A stretch of DNA of 64,000 nt, from assembly GCA_003574685.1 (NCBI GenBank), contig QOCQ01000001.1:310001-374000 (forward strand), written 5' to 3'. Positions 44,412-53,440 of the stretch are shown one piece after another. Made by a program: the position numbers and the translations under genes. The DNA is from Rhodospirillaceae bacterium SYSU D60007 (GTDB taxonomy: Bacteria; Pseudomonadota; Alphaproteobacteria; Reyranellales; Reyranellaceae). Each line of letters starts with the position of its first letter. The stretch's first letter is position 1. The notes under the pieces are model-generated. The model saw only the letters and a program-made list of their open reading frames with translations. It was not told the origin of the DNA and did not search any database.

Positions 44412-45282
44412 TGGAACCTCCTACCCCCCGCTCATCCGATAAAGTCCCAGTGGTCGCGCAGTTGCCAAAGGTCAGATTATCCCAACGGCGCGGCTTGGCC
44501 GTGTCCGCCTGAAGTCTCGATGTTGCGCCTCCGGCCGTTTGGAACTTGGGCAGTGAGGCGCCGTTCTCCGATAGCTTGAGCGATACCTAAAGCTTCCGTG
44601 AGGCGCAGGTGATCGAGCACATCCGGGAGCAGATCGATCATTTCCTGACAGGCTCGATGGCGGAGGCGCTGCGAGCCGTCGAGTGTCGCACGCCTGCCCC
44701 CGGCAGCGCGCCCAGTGCCGAGAAAGAAGCTGTCCGCTGCGAGGTGCTGGTCGGACACGTGCTTGGCAGCCCCGATGCCAGATACCTGCTTCGCGCTTGG
44801 CGAAACGCTCCAGATGCAGATCCAGCTCAACGTATACCGCCTGGTCGTGGTCTACGTGGTGCCTGTGCACGGCGCGCTCGATTGCAGCGCCTTGCAGCCA
44901 CGGTTTGTCCGCTGGGAAACCGGGGCCAACCATGCCGGATGGCGTATAGGCTGGCGTGACACCGTGGATGCGGACAATACCAGCGAGCGACGCGTCGAGG
45001 TTTATGGATATGCCATGCTGCCGGAAGCATTCCTCGAGTCCGATCAGCACAGGCTCTACTGGATGAACGACATCGTTCAGATGACCCGTGCGTTCTTTCT
45101 GGAGGCCAGGTGCATCGATGTGCGGTTGTCAATTCCGTAGCGGGAACCTGGTGGGCCTTATAACCGTCTTACACTGCCGCCTGCGACCGGCGGCCGTGTA
45201 TCCTCCGGGTGCCGGCGCTCCTTGGTGGTGCGCCGGCACCTTCGGCGGTGCAGCCCTTCGCCGCGCTGGGCGTTCACGCCGC
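44412..45282. other. Region with no convincing gene; possible decayed coding DNA
   Basis: Several overlapping open frames exist on both strands (for example 44472-45050 minus and 44715-45140 plus) but none has a recognisable domain, and all have unusual histidine or arginine content. Broken but recognisable gene fragments occur 1.5 kb to the right, so this stretch may likewise be eroded. I could not name its origin. Confidence 0.4.
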
Positions 45283-45537
45283 ATGGAAAAAATGACCCGC
45301 CATCCTGACGCCACCCGGACTGTCCACCGATACCGTCCGCTGCCGCCCGATCGTCGGCCGCATCCGAGCGTCGGCGACCGCACCTTGACCTACGAGCCGC
45401 TGGAACACGGCGAGTACCCCTACGGCATGCCCCTGGCGATTCGCGTCACCGACAGTAACGGTCGAAGCTGGGTCTACCTCCCGATCGGTGGCCCGGCCGT
45501 GGACAGCCTCGGCTTCATCCTTGAGCGCGAGCCGTAA
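45283..45537 (+). CDS. Small hypothetical protein
   Basis: From ATG 45283 the frame encodes 84 residues beginning MEKMTRHPDATRTVHRYRPL. It has a plausible soluble composition with a beta-strand-rich C-terminus (GMPLAIRVTDSNGRSWVYLPIGG). No family is recognised. The frame remains open far upstream, but that part is cysteine- and glycine-rich and looks non-coding. A clear ribosome binding site is lacking. Confidence 0.42.
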   Translation: MEKMTRHPDATRTVHRYRPLPPDRRPHPSVGDRTLTYEPLEHGEYPYGMPLAIRVTDSNGRSWVYLPIGGPAVDSLGFILEREP

Positions 45538-45643
45538 AGCCAACACCAAGCCCCTTTGAGTGACGTGTTCAAAAACCCTGTTGCTGGCAACGTTTAGCGA
45601 TGGCTTCCGCTTTGGGCTCCGTGCCGGTTGTTGTTGCTTGCCA

Positions 45644-46417
45644 TCAGGCGGCAGCAACCAGAACGTGGGCCGGCACCGGCTGTTCGATTCCTTTGAGCGA
45701 AAGCAGGCGGGTCGATGTGCCCGTCGTGAGGTCCGGCGCCTGCGCTGCGCATTCCGCCGACATCAGGATCTCGCCGGGCGCTGCCTGCGCCTCAAGCCGG
45801 GCCGCCAGATTGACAACGCTGCCGATTGCGGTGAAGTCGGTACGAACCGTCGAGAACTCGCCGATCTCCACCGGGCCGGAATGGATGCCGACGCCGACCC
45901 CCAATGTCTTCGCCGTTTCCTCATCAAGGCGTCCGGCCAGGGTCGCAAGAGCGGCCTTGCAATGTCGCTGAATATCCAGGGCCGCCGTGACAGCCGCCTC
46001 GACGTGACGCTCGATTTTGATTGGGAAATTGAAGATGGCCATCAAGCCATCACCCATCTGCTTGTTGATGATGCCATCGTGTGCCCATATGCCCTGGGCG
46101 CACCGGTCCTGAAAGGTGCTGACGATGTCGCTCAGCTCAATAGCGTCAATGCGGTCGGACAGGCGCGTATAGCCGCGTATGTCGGCGAACAGGATGGTTG
46201 CGGTAGCGGATATGTGCCGCCGCTTCTTGACCCGCCGGAAAGCGCGCTCGCAGATCGTGCAGATGTTCGGGTTCATCTTGCTTCGCGTGATGCCAAATAC
46301 CCGGAATGGCACGGCAAGAGGACCGCGGATCGGGATCGGCACGCTCATCTGGTCCCAGCAGCCACGACAGATGCGGGCATGGCCAGGAGCAGTCCCGCTC
46401 ATCGAATGCGTCGGCAT
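45644..46417 (-). CDS. Adenylate/guanylate cyclase domain protein
   Basis: I start at ATG 46417 (MPTHSMSGTAPGHAR), with GGAG upstream; the frame extends further but overlaps a gene remnant on the other strand. The 257 residues have an N-terminal cysteine cluster (CRGC and CTIC, residues about 17-60) and a class III cyclase domain from about 75: TILFADIRGYTRLSD (first metal aspartate), QMGDGLMAIFNFP (second metal aspartate) and DFTAIGSVVNLAARLE (transition-state Asn/Arg region). It should make cAMP or cGMP. The cysteines could bind metal or an Fe-S cluster. Confidence 0.85.
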   Translation of the reverse strand: MPTHSMSGTAPGHARICRGCWDQMSVPIPIRGPLAVPFRVFGITRSKMNPNICTICERAFRRVKKRRHISATATILFADIRGYTRLSDRIDAIELSDIVSTFQDRCAQGIWAHDGIINKQMGDGLMAIFNFPIKIERHVEAAVTAALDIQRHCKAALATLAGRLDEETAKTLGVGVGIHSGPVEIGEFSTVRTDFTAIGSVVNLAARLEAQAAPGEILMSAECAAQAPDLTTGTSTRLLSLKGIEQPVPAHVLVAAA

Positions 46418-46533
46418 ACCGTATCTCCGGGCGGACCGGTCCGATGGGAGGCACTCTAGCTCACGGAAATTCCGCGTGCGATGGTCTTTCACAAGGGGAG
46501 CACCGCCATGGCCACGCGTATGTTGCGCTAATG

Positions 46534-46772
46534 GCCGCAGCTGCTGTGGTGAAACCTGCCAGCCAAGACTCCCTATATGGCGCTGGATGGCGGTGCTAGC
46601 GGAACGGGCCGGCTGGCCAAGGGCCTGCCCTCGGTCATCACGGGCGAGTCGGGCGAGATCGGGGGCAAGATGAAGTCGGACGATCGTGCGCAAGCTCACC
46701 TTCACAGGCTTGACCGAAACCGGCGGAAAGCTGATGGCCGCCTGCGACGGCACCAGCGAGGCGGGATGCTAA
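46534..46772 (+). pseudogene. Aldehyde dehydrogenase (succinate-semialdehyde type) fragment
   Basis: Three frames joined give a recognisable stretch of the aldehyde dehydrogenase cofactor domain: AAAAVVKPAS, then AVLAERAG, GLPSVITGESGEIGGKM and TIVRKLTFTGLTETGGKLMAACDG, ending at TAA 46770. At least two or three frameshifts separate these pieces, and both the N-terminal 150 and C-terminal 270 residues of a normal enzyme are missing. It is therefore a dead remnant, close to GabD in the VRKLTFTGxTExG motif. It lies partly opposite the upstream region of the cyclase gene. Confidence 0.65.
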
Positions 46773-46793
46773 CGCTTACGCCCCTTGCCGCGC

Positions 46794-47130
46794 TCAGTTC
46801 CGCGCCTTGCATTCGCCCGCTTTGGGCGGTGCTGCGGAAATGTGGACAGGCACTTCCCGGCGGACTTCCGCTGGCGGCTTGTCTTCGCGGATGCCCCGGT
46901 AGCTGAGTGCCGCGTCATGCCGCCCGGCGTGAACTCCGTGAAGGCCACCTGAACCAGTAGCTGCGGCTCCAGCCATGTCGCGCGGCGCCGCACGTCAGCC
47001 GGCACCACGCCGGCCAGCGGCGTTGTCGGGCGCTCCAGCGGTTCAAACAGCCGCCGCGGACGCCGGCGCTCGGCAGTATTGAATCCTGTGCCCACATGCC
47101 CGGCGTAGCGCGCAGGCCGCCGTTCTCGTT
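46794..47130 (-). pseudogene. ATP-dependent DNA ligase (LigD ligase domain) C-terminal fragment
   Basis: The minus-strand frames together read YAGHVGTGFN, then PLERPTTPLAGVVPAD, WLEPQLLVQVAFTEFTPGG and LSYRGIREDKPPAEV. These are the OB-fold signatures of bacterial LigD-type ligases (GxVGTGF, W-x-x-P-x-L-V-x-x-V-x-F-x-E and the R-x-D-K-P end). Frame changes are needed near 47110 and near 46910, and the adenylation domain is absent, so the fragment is not functional. It is fused at its 5' side to a fragment of another gene. Confidence 0.65.
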
Positions 47131-47220
47131 TACTGCCAGGTCGCCCATCCGGTCATCTACCACCGCGAACAGGCGCCGCATAGCGTCCGGGCTTTTTGTC
47201 TGGCGGTAGAGGATGCACAT
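47130..47220 (-). pseudogene. SOS-response-associated peptidase (YedK/HMCES-like) N-terminal fragment
   Basis: From ATG 47220 the frame reads MCILYRQTKSPDAMRRLFAV, then DDRMGDLAVNENGG, matching the start of YedK-type proteins, where Cys2 is the catalytic residue that crosslinks to abasic sites. After about 30 residues the sequence runs into the LigD fragment. The catalytic domain is otherwise missing, so this is a truncated remnant, joined to ligD by a deletion. Confidence 0.5.
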
Positions 47221-47620
47221 AGCAGCATTCCAGCCGGGAACAGGGACTGGCGGCAATGCCATTGCTGCGCCGGATTGGGGCGCTCTAGGCTGAGAGAATG
47301 GCAACCGGCCGGACAATCGGCGATGTGGCCACGCATGGTGCCCTATTGCAGGCAAGCTGTCGGGTGCCGAAATCTGCGACCGCGCTCGTAACCGTCTGCG
47401 CGGCCAACTCAGTAGCCAGCACTTATACCTTGCTACCTTTAGTGTCGTAGCGTGGCCGCCAGAATGCAGGTGCGCTCCGCGAAAAATGGGTAGCGATGCC
47501 CATGCGGGAAGACCCGCGGCTGGGCGATAATGTTCCTGTCCCGCCGCCGTGCCGGTACCAACCCTCATAGAGAGCACGGTGCATGGTTCATGATGCTTTG
47601 GCGCCAACAGGGGGGATTAC
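47221..47620. other. Intergenic region without a recognised gene
   Basis: A long minus-strand frame covers this region but its product is proline/arginine-rich and not recognisable. The last bases carry GGGGGGATTAC, the ribosome binding site of the next plus-strand gene. Confidence 0.4.
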
Positions 47621-48436
47621 ATGTTTTTTGTTACCGAAGACGTGAAGCAGGGCGAGTCGCTTGGCGCGGTGATGAGTCGCTTCGGTCTGGACGAGGCGAA
47701 GCAGCGGGATACGCTGCTCCACAAGCACAACGCGCACCTGCGCGCGGGCGTCGACGTGCCGCGAGACACTATTCCGGACTTTATGCTGCGCATGATGCTG
47801 ACGATGCCGGTCACCCAGAACGTGACGATCGTCATACCAATTGATATCAAACTATCAGTGGTCGAATTCCAGCCGGTCATTGACCTAAAGAATGGCCTTC
47901 GGCCGCGGCAAGTGGGCACCCTTGGGCCGCCGACGCTCACCCATGGGGTGAATGTAAAAATCAAGCACAATCTGCCCGCCAGCAAGGGACTGAATTGGAT
48001 TCAGACAGTAAAAAAGCTGAACAATCCAGACCGTTCGGCACCTATCGAGTTCGTCGACGTCGGCCACAACAATCTACCGTTCTTCATCCAGCCGTCGAAC
48101 GACGCAGCGCCGCCTGCACTCGTTGACGACACTCCCGTCGGGCCCGTCGCTCCCCGACCGGGTGCCGGCGTAGACTTCACGGCGATGACCACGATCGCTG
48201 TCCTCGCACGAGGTCACATTATCCTGGCGGCGGGAATGGTGTGGAGCTTCGTCATCGGTACGGCGAGAAAGCTCCCCGAAGGCATCATCGTTCGCCAGCG
48301 TCCGCGAGAAGCCACCGATATGGATTTCCGGAATCAGTTACGCATCCTGAAGCTTGGTCTAAACCAGTACCGCGGTTCGACCGGCCCCAATCTGGACTAT
48401 GTTCTGCCGTCCTCGCCTGATAGCGTCGTCCCGTAG
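47621..48436 (+). CDS. Hypothetical protein with a LysM-like N-terminus
   Basis: The 271-residue product starts at ATG 47621 behind AGGGGGGATTAC. Residues 7-50 (VKQGESLGAVMSRFGLDEAKQRDTLL, then HNAHLRAGVDVPRDTIP) resemble a LysM-type module: a GESL start, a helix pair, an asparagine and a closing P-x-D-x-I-P. The rest is not recognised and has a mid-protein proline-rich linker (near 155-180) and a hydrophobic stretch near residue 195-215. There is no signal peptide. Its place beside the large NTPase gene does not by itself indicate a link. Confidence 0.6.
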   Translation: MFFVTEDVKQGESLGAVMSRFGLDEAKQRDTLLHKHNAHLRAGVDVPRDTIPDFMLRMMLTMPVTQNVTIVIPIDIKLSVVEFQPVIDLKNGLRPRQVGTLGPPTLTHGVNVKIKHNLPASKGLNWIQTVKKLNNPDRSAPIEFVDVGHNNLPFFIQPSNDAAPPALVDDTPVGPVAPRPGAGVDFTAMTTIAVLARGHIILAAGMVWSFVIGTARKLPEGIIVRQRPREATDMDFRNQLRILKLGLNQYRGSTGPNLDYVLPSSPDSVVP

Positions 48437-48515
48437 TCTCATCAGCCTATGTGCCGCGGGAACGCTCGGCCATGGGAGGTCAGGCCCCCGCAGTCTGCCG
48501 GCTCGCTATCGCGCG

Positions 48516-48874
48516 ATGCCTATTGATGCCGTTGCCTTTCGCTGCACACGCTGCGGAGCGCGGGGCTGTATGGCAGTCCGCAGCGCGTCGCAAACCTCTC
48601 TGCCAATGCCGCGCACTTGGGCGCCCTGTGCAGCACCTGCCAGCCGGTGCGGCTCGTCTACTTCACGCTGGCAGAAATCGCGAGCCAGCTTGGCGAGCCT
48701 GACCCGTTGGTGCGGGAAGCCGGGCGCCCGCTGGTCTGTCCCCACTGTCGGGCGCCGGTGCTGCCCACCGTCAGCTCGGTGTCGGCCGACCGCGTCCGGT
48801 GCGAACCGGGAGCGCGGTTGACCTTCACGACAATGCCCATCGCCGGCGTCTTCCTTGCAGACACTTGGACTTAG
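48516..48874 (+). pseudogene. Zinc-ribbon-like protein broken by a frameshift
   Basis: The first frame from ATG 48516 reads MPIDAVAFRCTRCGARG; about 50 bases later the coding signal moves by one frame to ANLSANAAHLGALCSTCQPV, RLVYFTLAEIASQLGEP and VCPHCRAPVL, ending at 48874. Joined, they would make a protein of about 115 residues with three CxxC pairs. Either a frameshift has broken the gene or there is a sequence error. No family is recognised. Confidence 0.4.
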
Positions 48875-49083
48875 TAGAGCGGCAATGACCGCTTCTAGAG
48901 AATTGTTGAGACTTCCCCAGCAGCGTCATCCAGTCCAAAACGGAGTGGTTCAGCTGCGAGACGTTAGGCGTTGTCTCGTATGCCTGCATTATGGGCGCCA
49001 GTACCGCCAACCATCACCTTCACTGCGTCACGCATGTGCCAAGCTTGGGCATCGACGGACCATCCTCAATAGGGGAATAGGAA

Positions 49084-52000
49084 ATGCTGTTTGAAGCAGA
49101 GCCGGAACACGTCGAGGCGCTCGACAGCAGGTCCTTGGTGCAGCTGATGAAGCGCCTAATGCTGGCAGAGTGCCGCTTGTCGGATATACCACTTCGGGCT
49201 GCCGCTGCACCGCTTCAAATCACTGTCGCGGATGGCGGTGAAGATGGGCGCGTCGAGTGGACCGGTGGCCGACTATCCACCGACTACTTTCCTGCCCGCT
49301 TCACACTTTTTCAATCAAAGGCTCAAAACCTAAATACTAGTGGAATCAAGGCTGAAACTTGGAGAAAGACTAAGGTCAAGCCGCCGGCATTGAGCGATGC
49401 GCTTCTGGAGGTGCTCGCGCGCGGTGGCGCGTACGTGGTCTTCTGCGGTCGCGCTTTCGCGAACAAGAAGCGTGATAGTCTGGTCAAGGCGATCGCCAAT
49501 GGCATCAAAGAGGGCGGAGGCGACCCCAGTAAAGCCTTGGCTCTTGAGGTCTATGACGCAAATCTTATCGCGGATTGGGTTAACACACATCCGCCGGTCG
49601 CGCTCTGGCTTGCATCGCTGCGTCTCGGCAGGCCTGTTCAAGGGTTCCAGAGCCATGAGAGCTGGGGGCGCTCGCCCGAAATTGCAAACGTGCCATGGAA
49701 AGCAAGTGGCGCTGCGCGATTCATACCAATGGACGGTGCAGTGCCCGCCACTGTGCGCACAGAGCCTCCAGGTACATCATGGACATACGACCAGGCGGTC
49801 GGGGCCATTCAGGCCTTCTTGAGCAACGCCGGTGCTATCGTCCGTGTCACGGGCCCATCCGGTTTCGGGAAGACGCGGTTCGTGTATGAACTACTCGGCA
49901 GGCCAGGAACAGTAGCGGATCAGATTGATACGGCATCGGTCATATTCGCTGACGGTACTATTTCGGGTGTCGATGCGGTGAAACTGGCCATGGAGATGGC
50001 CGATACGGGTTTTGCGGCCATCCTCGTCATCGATGAGTGTAGCGACGAGCTACACAACAAGCTTGCGCAAATGGTCCAGCGTGCCGGCTCTCGTCTTCGC
50101 TTGATCACGATCGACATCGAGACCCGCATAGTTCGGGCAACGGGGACGTTGTCATTGCGCCTGGAAAGAGCTGCAGACGACCACATCAAGGAGATTGCCA
50201 AGGGGGTTGCATCGTCGATAGGAGACGCCGAGAGCCGATTTATTGCGGACCTTGCCGAAGGCTTTCCTCGGATTGCGGTCTTGGCTGCACAGCACAATGC
50301 CGACAGCCGCCATACCCTGGAGTCGGTTGAACAAATTCTCGAGCGAGTCATCTGGGGCTTCAGGCCGAAGCTATCTGAAGCAGAGAAGGCGCTCGAAATT
50401 GCCAGCCTCTTCGAATGGATCAAGATCCAGGACGACGTCGATAACCAAGCTGCCTGCATAGCTACGCAGCTTGCGAACATGAACTCGTCTGCGTTCGTTG
50501 AACATCTGTTGTCGTTTGAATCACGAGGGATCATCTCGCGGCGCGGTGACTTCGTACAGGTGGGGCCGGTGCCGCTGGCTGCGCGCCTTGGCCTGAAGCG
50601 GCTGTCGGTCGTCACCGTTGACCAACTCATCCAGTTCTTTCGTGAGGCCCCAGAAGCACTGAAAGCAAGTCTGTTGAAACGAATGAGATGGCTGGACTCA
50701 TCGCCCGTGGCAGCTCGATTCGTACAGCACCTACTCCAACCGACAGTTTTGGGTAACTTTATGGTACTCAACACCGAATTCGGTTCGAAGTGCCTTGATC
50801 GGTTAGTGCAGGTCAATCCCGACACAGTGGCGGCAGCTATCGAGAGAGTGTTTGGCGCCCTCACCATTGATGAGCTCAAGGCCGCCCGCGATGGCCGTCG
50901 CTACCTTGTATGGACCTTAGAGAAGTTGGTATTCCGCAAGGAGACGTTCAACCGAGCCGCGACGCTGTTGCGAAAGCTGGCTGTTGCCGAAAACGAGGAA
51001 GGCATCGGCAACAACGCGACTGGACAATTCAAGCGGCTCTACCAGCTTCAACTCAGCGGGACTGAGGCTGAACCCGCTGCCCGTTTGCTGGTAGTTGATG
51101 ATGGATTGAAATCCAACAATCAACGCGAACGGGAGGTCTGTTTAGAAGCGCTCGAAACAATGCTCGATACCGGGCCCTTCTCGCGCAGCAGCGGGGCCGA
51201 GCACATTGGAAGCGCCGGGCGGCTCGAGGACTGGCGCCCAAAGACCTATGGCGAAATTTGGGATTTCTATCGTGCCGCAGTCACGAGATTGGCTACCATA
51301 GCTACCTCCAACGATCCGCTCGCCCAGCAGGCGAGAGCAGCCCTTGGCCAACACATTCGTGGGTTGCTCAACAGTATGCCGTTGGAAGATGTCAAGACGA
51401 TCATTAGTGGAATCATTGCGCATACTGGTTTCTGGCCAGAAGCAATTTGCGGTATTTCTGAATGGCTATATTATGATCGCAAGGAGGCACCCGCGGACAT
51501 TGCCCTGAAGATCCGAAGCTACTTCGAAGAACTTGTGCCATTGGATCCGCTTGATGCGGTGGCTCTATATACAGGGGGGTGGAAATCCGACTTGCATGAT
51601 CCTGATACGGTTTATGATGACGCCCCGGAAGCCAAGCACGATTTCGAGTACTCTGCACGCAAAGCCGCTGCCGTTGCTGAAGATATCGCTAACGACGCGG
51701 AGCTCTTGGAAAAAGCTGTCAATCGGTTCGCCTGCTGCGACGCGAAGAGCATATTTGCGTTTGCGCGGCAGCTTGCTATCTCCGCACCCGATCCCGAAAC
51801 ATTGTTTTCCCATGCGCTCCAGGTGGTAGACGCGACTGAAAGGGAACCCAATCGTGGCTTCTTCAGTGGTCTAATTGCCGGAGCACACCACCGGGACCAA
51901 GATTTGGCCCGTTCCTTGGTTCGTGGGGCGCTGAAATCACCAAAGTTAAGGACGCAGGCGATCACGCTGATTGGATCTGGACAGCTTCAATCCGAAGACA

Positions 52001-52959
52001 TTGAGCTTGTTGTGGTGCTTCTGCGTAATCGCGACGTGGAGCCGTGGCAATGCGCAAGCCTCTCCTATGGACGTGGCCTCGATCACCTGCCAGCCTTGGA
52101 TTTCATGCCGCTCCTTGAAGAGCTTGAGGAGCACGGCGCCGACGGGCTGTGGACGATCCTCGAAATCGCTGCAATATACCTGCACGGGGGCAAGCAGCCC
52201 GACAAGATGCTGATCAAGCTCCTGAAGCGGGTGCTGATCAACACACTCTTATTGACCAAGGTGCGCAGCAATATGGATGGCTATCATCTGGAGAAGATGA
52301 TAGGGCTTCTATCCGCGCTTGGCGAGATCAAGGTGACCTATGCCCGGCAGCTGGCCAAGCAGCTGATGTCCATTTGTGAGCGCAAGAAGGATCGCGCGTT
52401 TTACGAACTCGACGATCCGGTCCGGAAGTGTCTCGACAGGCTCATGCGACTGCATCCGGATGAGGTATGGACAATAGTGTCCATGAAGGCCGTCGACCGA
52501 TCTTGGTACATCCGTTCCAACGCAAAACACCTGCTTGGAGCGCGCTACGGCAACGAATATCTGGGCCGGCGATCGGCGTTTTTCGTACCCATCGACTTGA
52601 TCCTGAAGTGGGTCCGCAACGATCCTGGAGGACGCGCCGCTTTGGCCGTTGATTGGTTGTCCATCGCTTTCAAAGGAGAAGACGGCTCTCTGAAATGGGC
52701 TCCCGAGATCGAGGCGTTTGTCACTGAATTCGGTGACATTCCTAATGTATTGGACTCGCTTTCTGATCGCCTGTACCCAACTAGCTGGTCGGGATCCCTC
52801 GCAACTCATCTGGAACCACTGATTCCACTGCTGGAGAGTTGGCGAACCCATTCAAGCTCTGCAGTGCGCGCCTGGGTCGGAAACGAGATTGATAGTCTTC
52901 GTGCCAAGATAAGAACCGAGATCAAGCGAAGCGAGGAGGATGAGGTGCGATATACCTAA
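49084..52959 (+). CDS. Large putative nuclease-STAND-like NTPase (Avs-like candidate defence protein)
   Basis: The 1291-residue protein follows GGGGAATAGGAA. Residues 40-195 look like a PD-(D/E)xK/Mrr-type nuclease: VADGGEDGRVEW (D50, D54) and FTLFQSKAQ (Q77-S-K79), then a conserved GGAYVVFCG strand and a VYDANLIADWVN helix. A P-loop NTPase follows, with Walker A VTGPSGFGKTRF (residues 255-266) and Walker B AAILVIDECSDE (311-322). The remaining 850 residues are helical and repeat-like. Effector-NTPase-helical-repeat order is the plan of Avs/STAND antiphage sensors. Family identity and activity are inferred. It is an AT-richer single gene next to a recombinase module. Confidence 0.72.
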   Translation: MLFEAEPEHVEALDSRSLVQLMKRLMLAECRLSDIPLRAAAAPLQITVADGGEDGRVEWTGGRLSTDYFPARFTLFQSKAQNLNTSGIKAETWRKTKVKPPALSDALLEVLARGGAYVVFCGRAFANKKRDSLVKAIANGIKEGGGDPSKALALEVYDANLIADWVNTHPPVALWLASLRLGRPVQGFQSHESWGRSPEIANVPWKASGAARFIPMDGAVPATVRTEPPGTSWTYDQAVGAIQAFLSNAGAIVRVTGPSGFGKTRFVYELLGRPGTVADQIDTASVIFADGTISGVDAVKLAMEMADTGFAAILVIDECSDELHNKLAQMVQRAGSRLRLITIDIETRIVRATGTLSLRLERAADDHIKEIAKGVASSIGDAESRFIADLAEGFPRIAVLAAQHNADSRHTLESVEQILERVIWGFRPKLSEAEKALEIASLFEWIKIQDDVDNQAACIATQLANMNSSAFVEHLLSFESRGIISRRGDFVQVGPVPLAARLGLKRLSVVTVDQLIQFFREAPEALKASLLKRMRWLDSSPVAARFVQHLLQPTVLGNFMVLNTEFGSKCLDRLVQVNPDTVAAAIERVFGALTIDELKAARDGRRYLVWTLEKLVFRKETFNRAATLLRKLAVAENEEGIGNNATGQFKRLYQLQLSGTEAEPAARLLVVDDGLKSNNQREREVCLEALETMLDTGPFSRSSGAEHIGSAGRLEDWRPKTYGEIWDFYRAAVTRLATIATSNDPLAQQARAALGQHIRGLLNSMPLEDVKTIISGIIAHTGFWPEAICGISEWLYYDRKEAPADIALKIRSYFEELVPLDPLDAVALYTGGWKSDLHDPDTVYDDAPEAKHDFEYSARKAAAVAEDIANDAELLEKAVNRFACCDAKSIFAFARQLAISAPDPETLFSHALQVVDATEREPNRGFFSGLIAGAHHRDQDLARSLVRGALKSPKLRTQAITLIGSGQLQSEDIELVVVLLRNRDVEPWQCASLSYGRGLDHLPALDFMPLLEELEEHGADGLWTILEIAAIYLHGGKQPDKMLIKLLKRVLINTLLLTKVRSNMDGYHLEKMIGLLSALGEIKVTYARQLAKQLMSICERKKDRAFYELDDPVRKCLDRLMRLHPDEVWTIVSMKAVDRSWYIRSNAKHLLGARYGNEYLGRRSAFFVPIDLILKWVRNDPGGRAALAVDWLSIAFKGEDGSLKWAPEIEAFVTEFGDIPNVLDSLSDRLYPTSWSGSLATHLEPLIPLLESWRTHSSSAVRAWVGNEIDSLRAKIRTEIKRSEEDEVRYT

Positions 52960-53029
52960 ATGCACTTCCATCCGGCAGACTAGGCCTGCTTTACATTCCG
53001 AGTCGCTTGACAGCGGTCAGCTTAGTAGC

Positions 53030-53440
53030 TCAACGAAACATCCGACGCTGTAGCTCCCACTCCACGGGATGTCCCCCCTCGAGATCATTCAGCTGTAGGG
53101 TCGGCGGTTGCCGGCCGTCGAGGATCGCCTCGATGATGTCAGGTGCCAGCAGCATGAGCCGCAGCGTGCGGCTGACGTAGGACTTGTTGATCTTCTCCTT
53201 CTTCGAGAGCTCCAGGATGTTGACGTAGGTGCCGTCCTCAAGCAGCCGCTGCCAGCGCCGGGCACGGGCGAGCGCGCGGATGATCGGCATGTTGAGCTGA
53301 CGGGCGGAGGAGGCGGGCTGCTCGGGAACGGCAGGCGCAATCACCCGCTTGCGGCCACCAATGCGGCGGAACGCGAGCGGCACGAACACCTCGACAGCAC
53401 CGTCGGCCGAGATCGACACCTCCGTCCCGGTACGGCTCAT
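53030..53440 (-). CDS. ParB/KorB-like HTH protein of the recombinase module
   Basis: The start ATG 53440 overlaps the recombinase stop by four bases. The 136 residues have a short N-terminal strand region (VSISADGAVEVFVPLAFRRIGGRKRV) and a helix-turn-helix, ELSKKEKINKSYVSRTLRLML (about 77-97), followed by LAPDIIEAILDGRQP, the post-HTH phrase of ParB-type DNA-binding domains. No ParB CTPase domain is present. Small proteins like this regularly follow serine recombinase genes in alphaproteobacterial prophages; it may help the recombinase or control the operon. Confidence 0.75.
   Translation of the reverse strand: MSRTGTEVSISADGAVEVFVPLAFRRIGGRKRVIAPAVPEQPASSARQLNMPIIRALARARRWQRLLEDGTYVNILELSKKEKINKSYVSRTLRLMLLAPDIIEAILDGRQPPTLQLNDLEGGHPVEWELQRRMFR

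Noticed and set aside
44472-45140. Overlapping frames on both strands that might encode a hypothetical protein
   Set aside because: No frame has a domain, a good ribosome binding site or normal composition; listed only as a region of unknown content.
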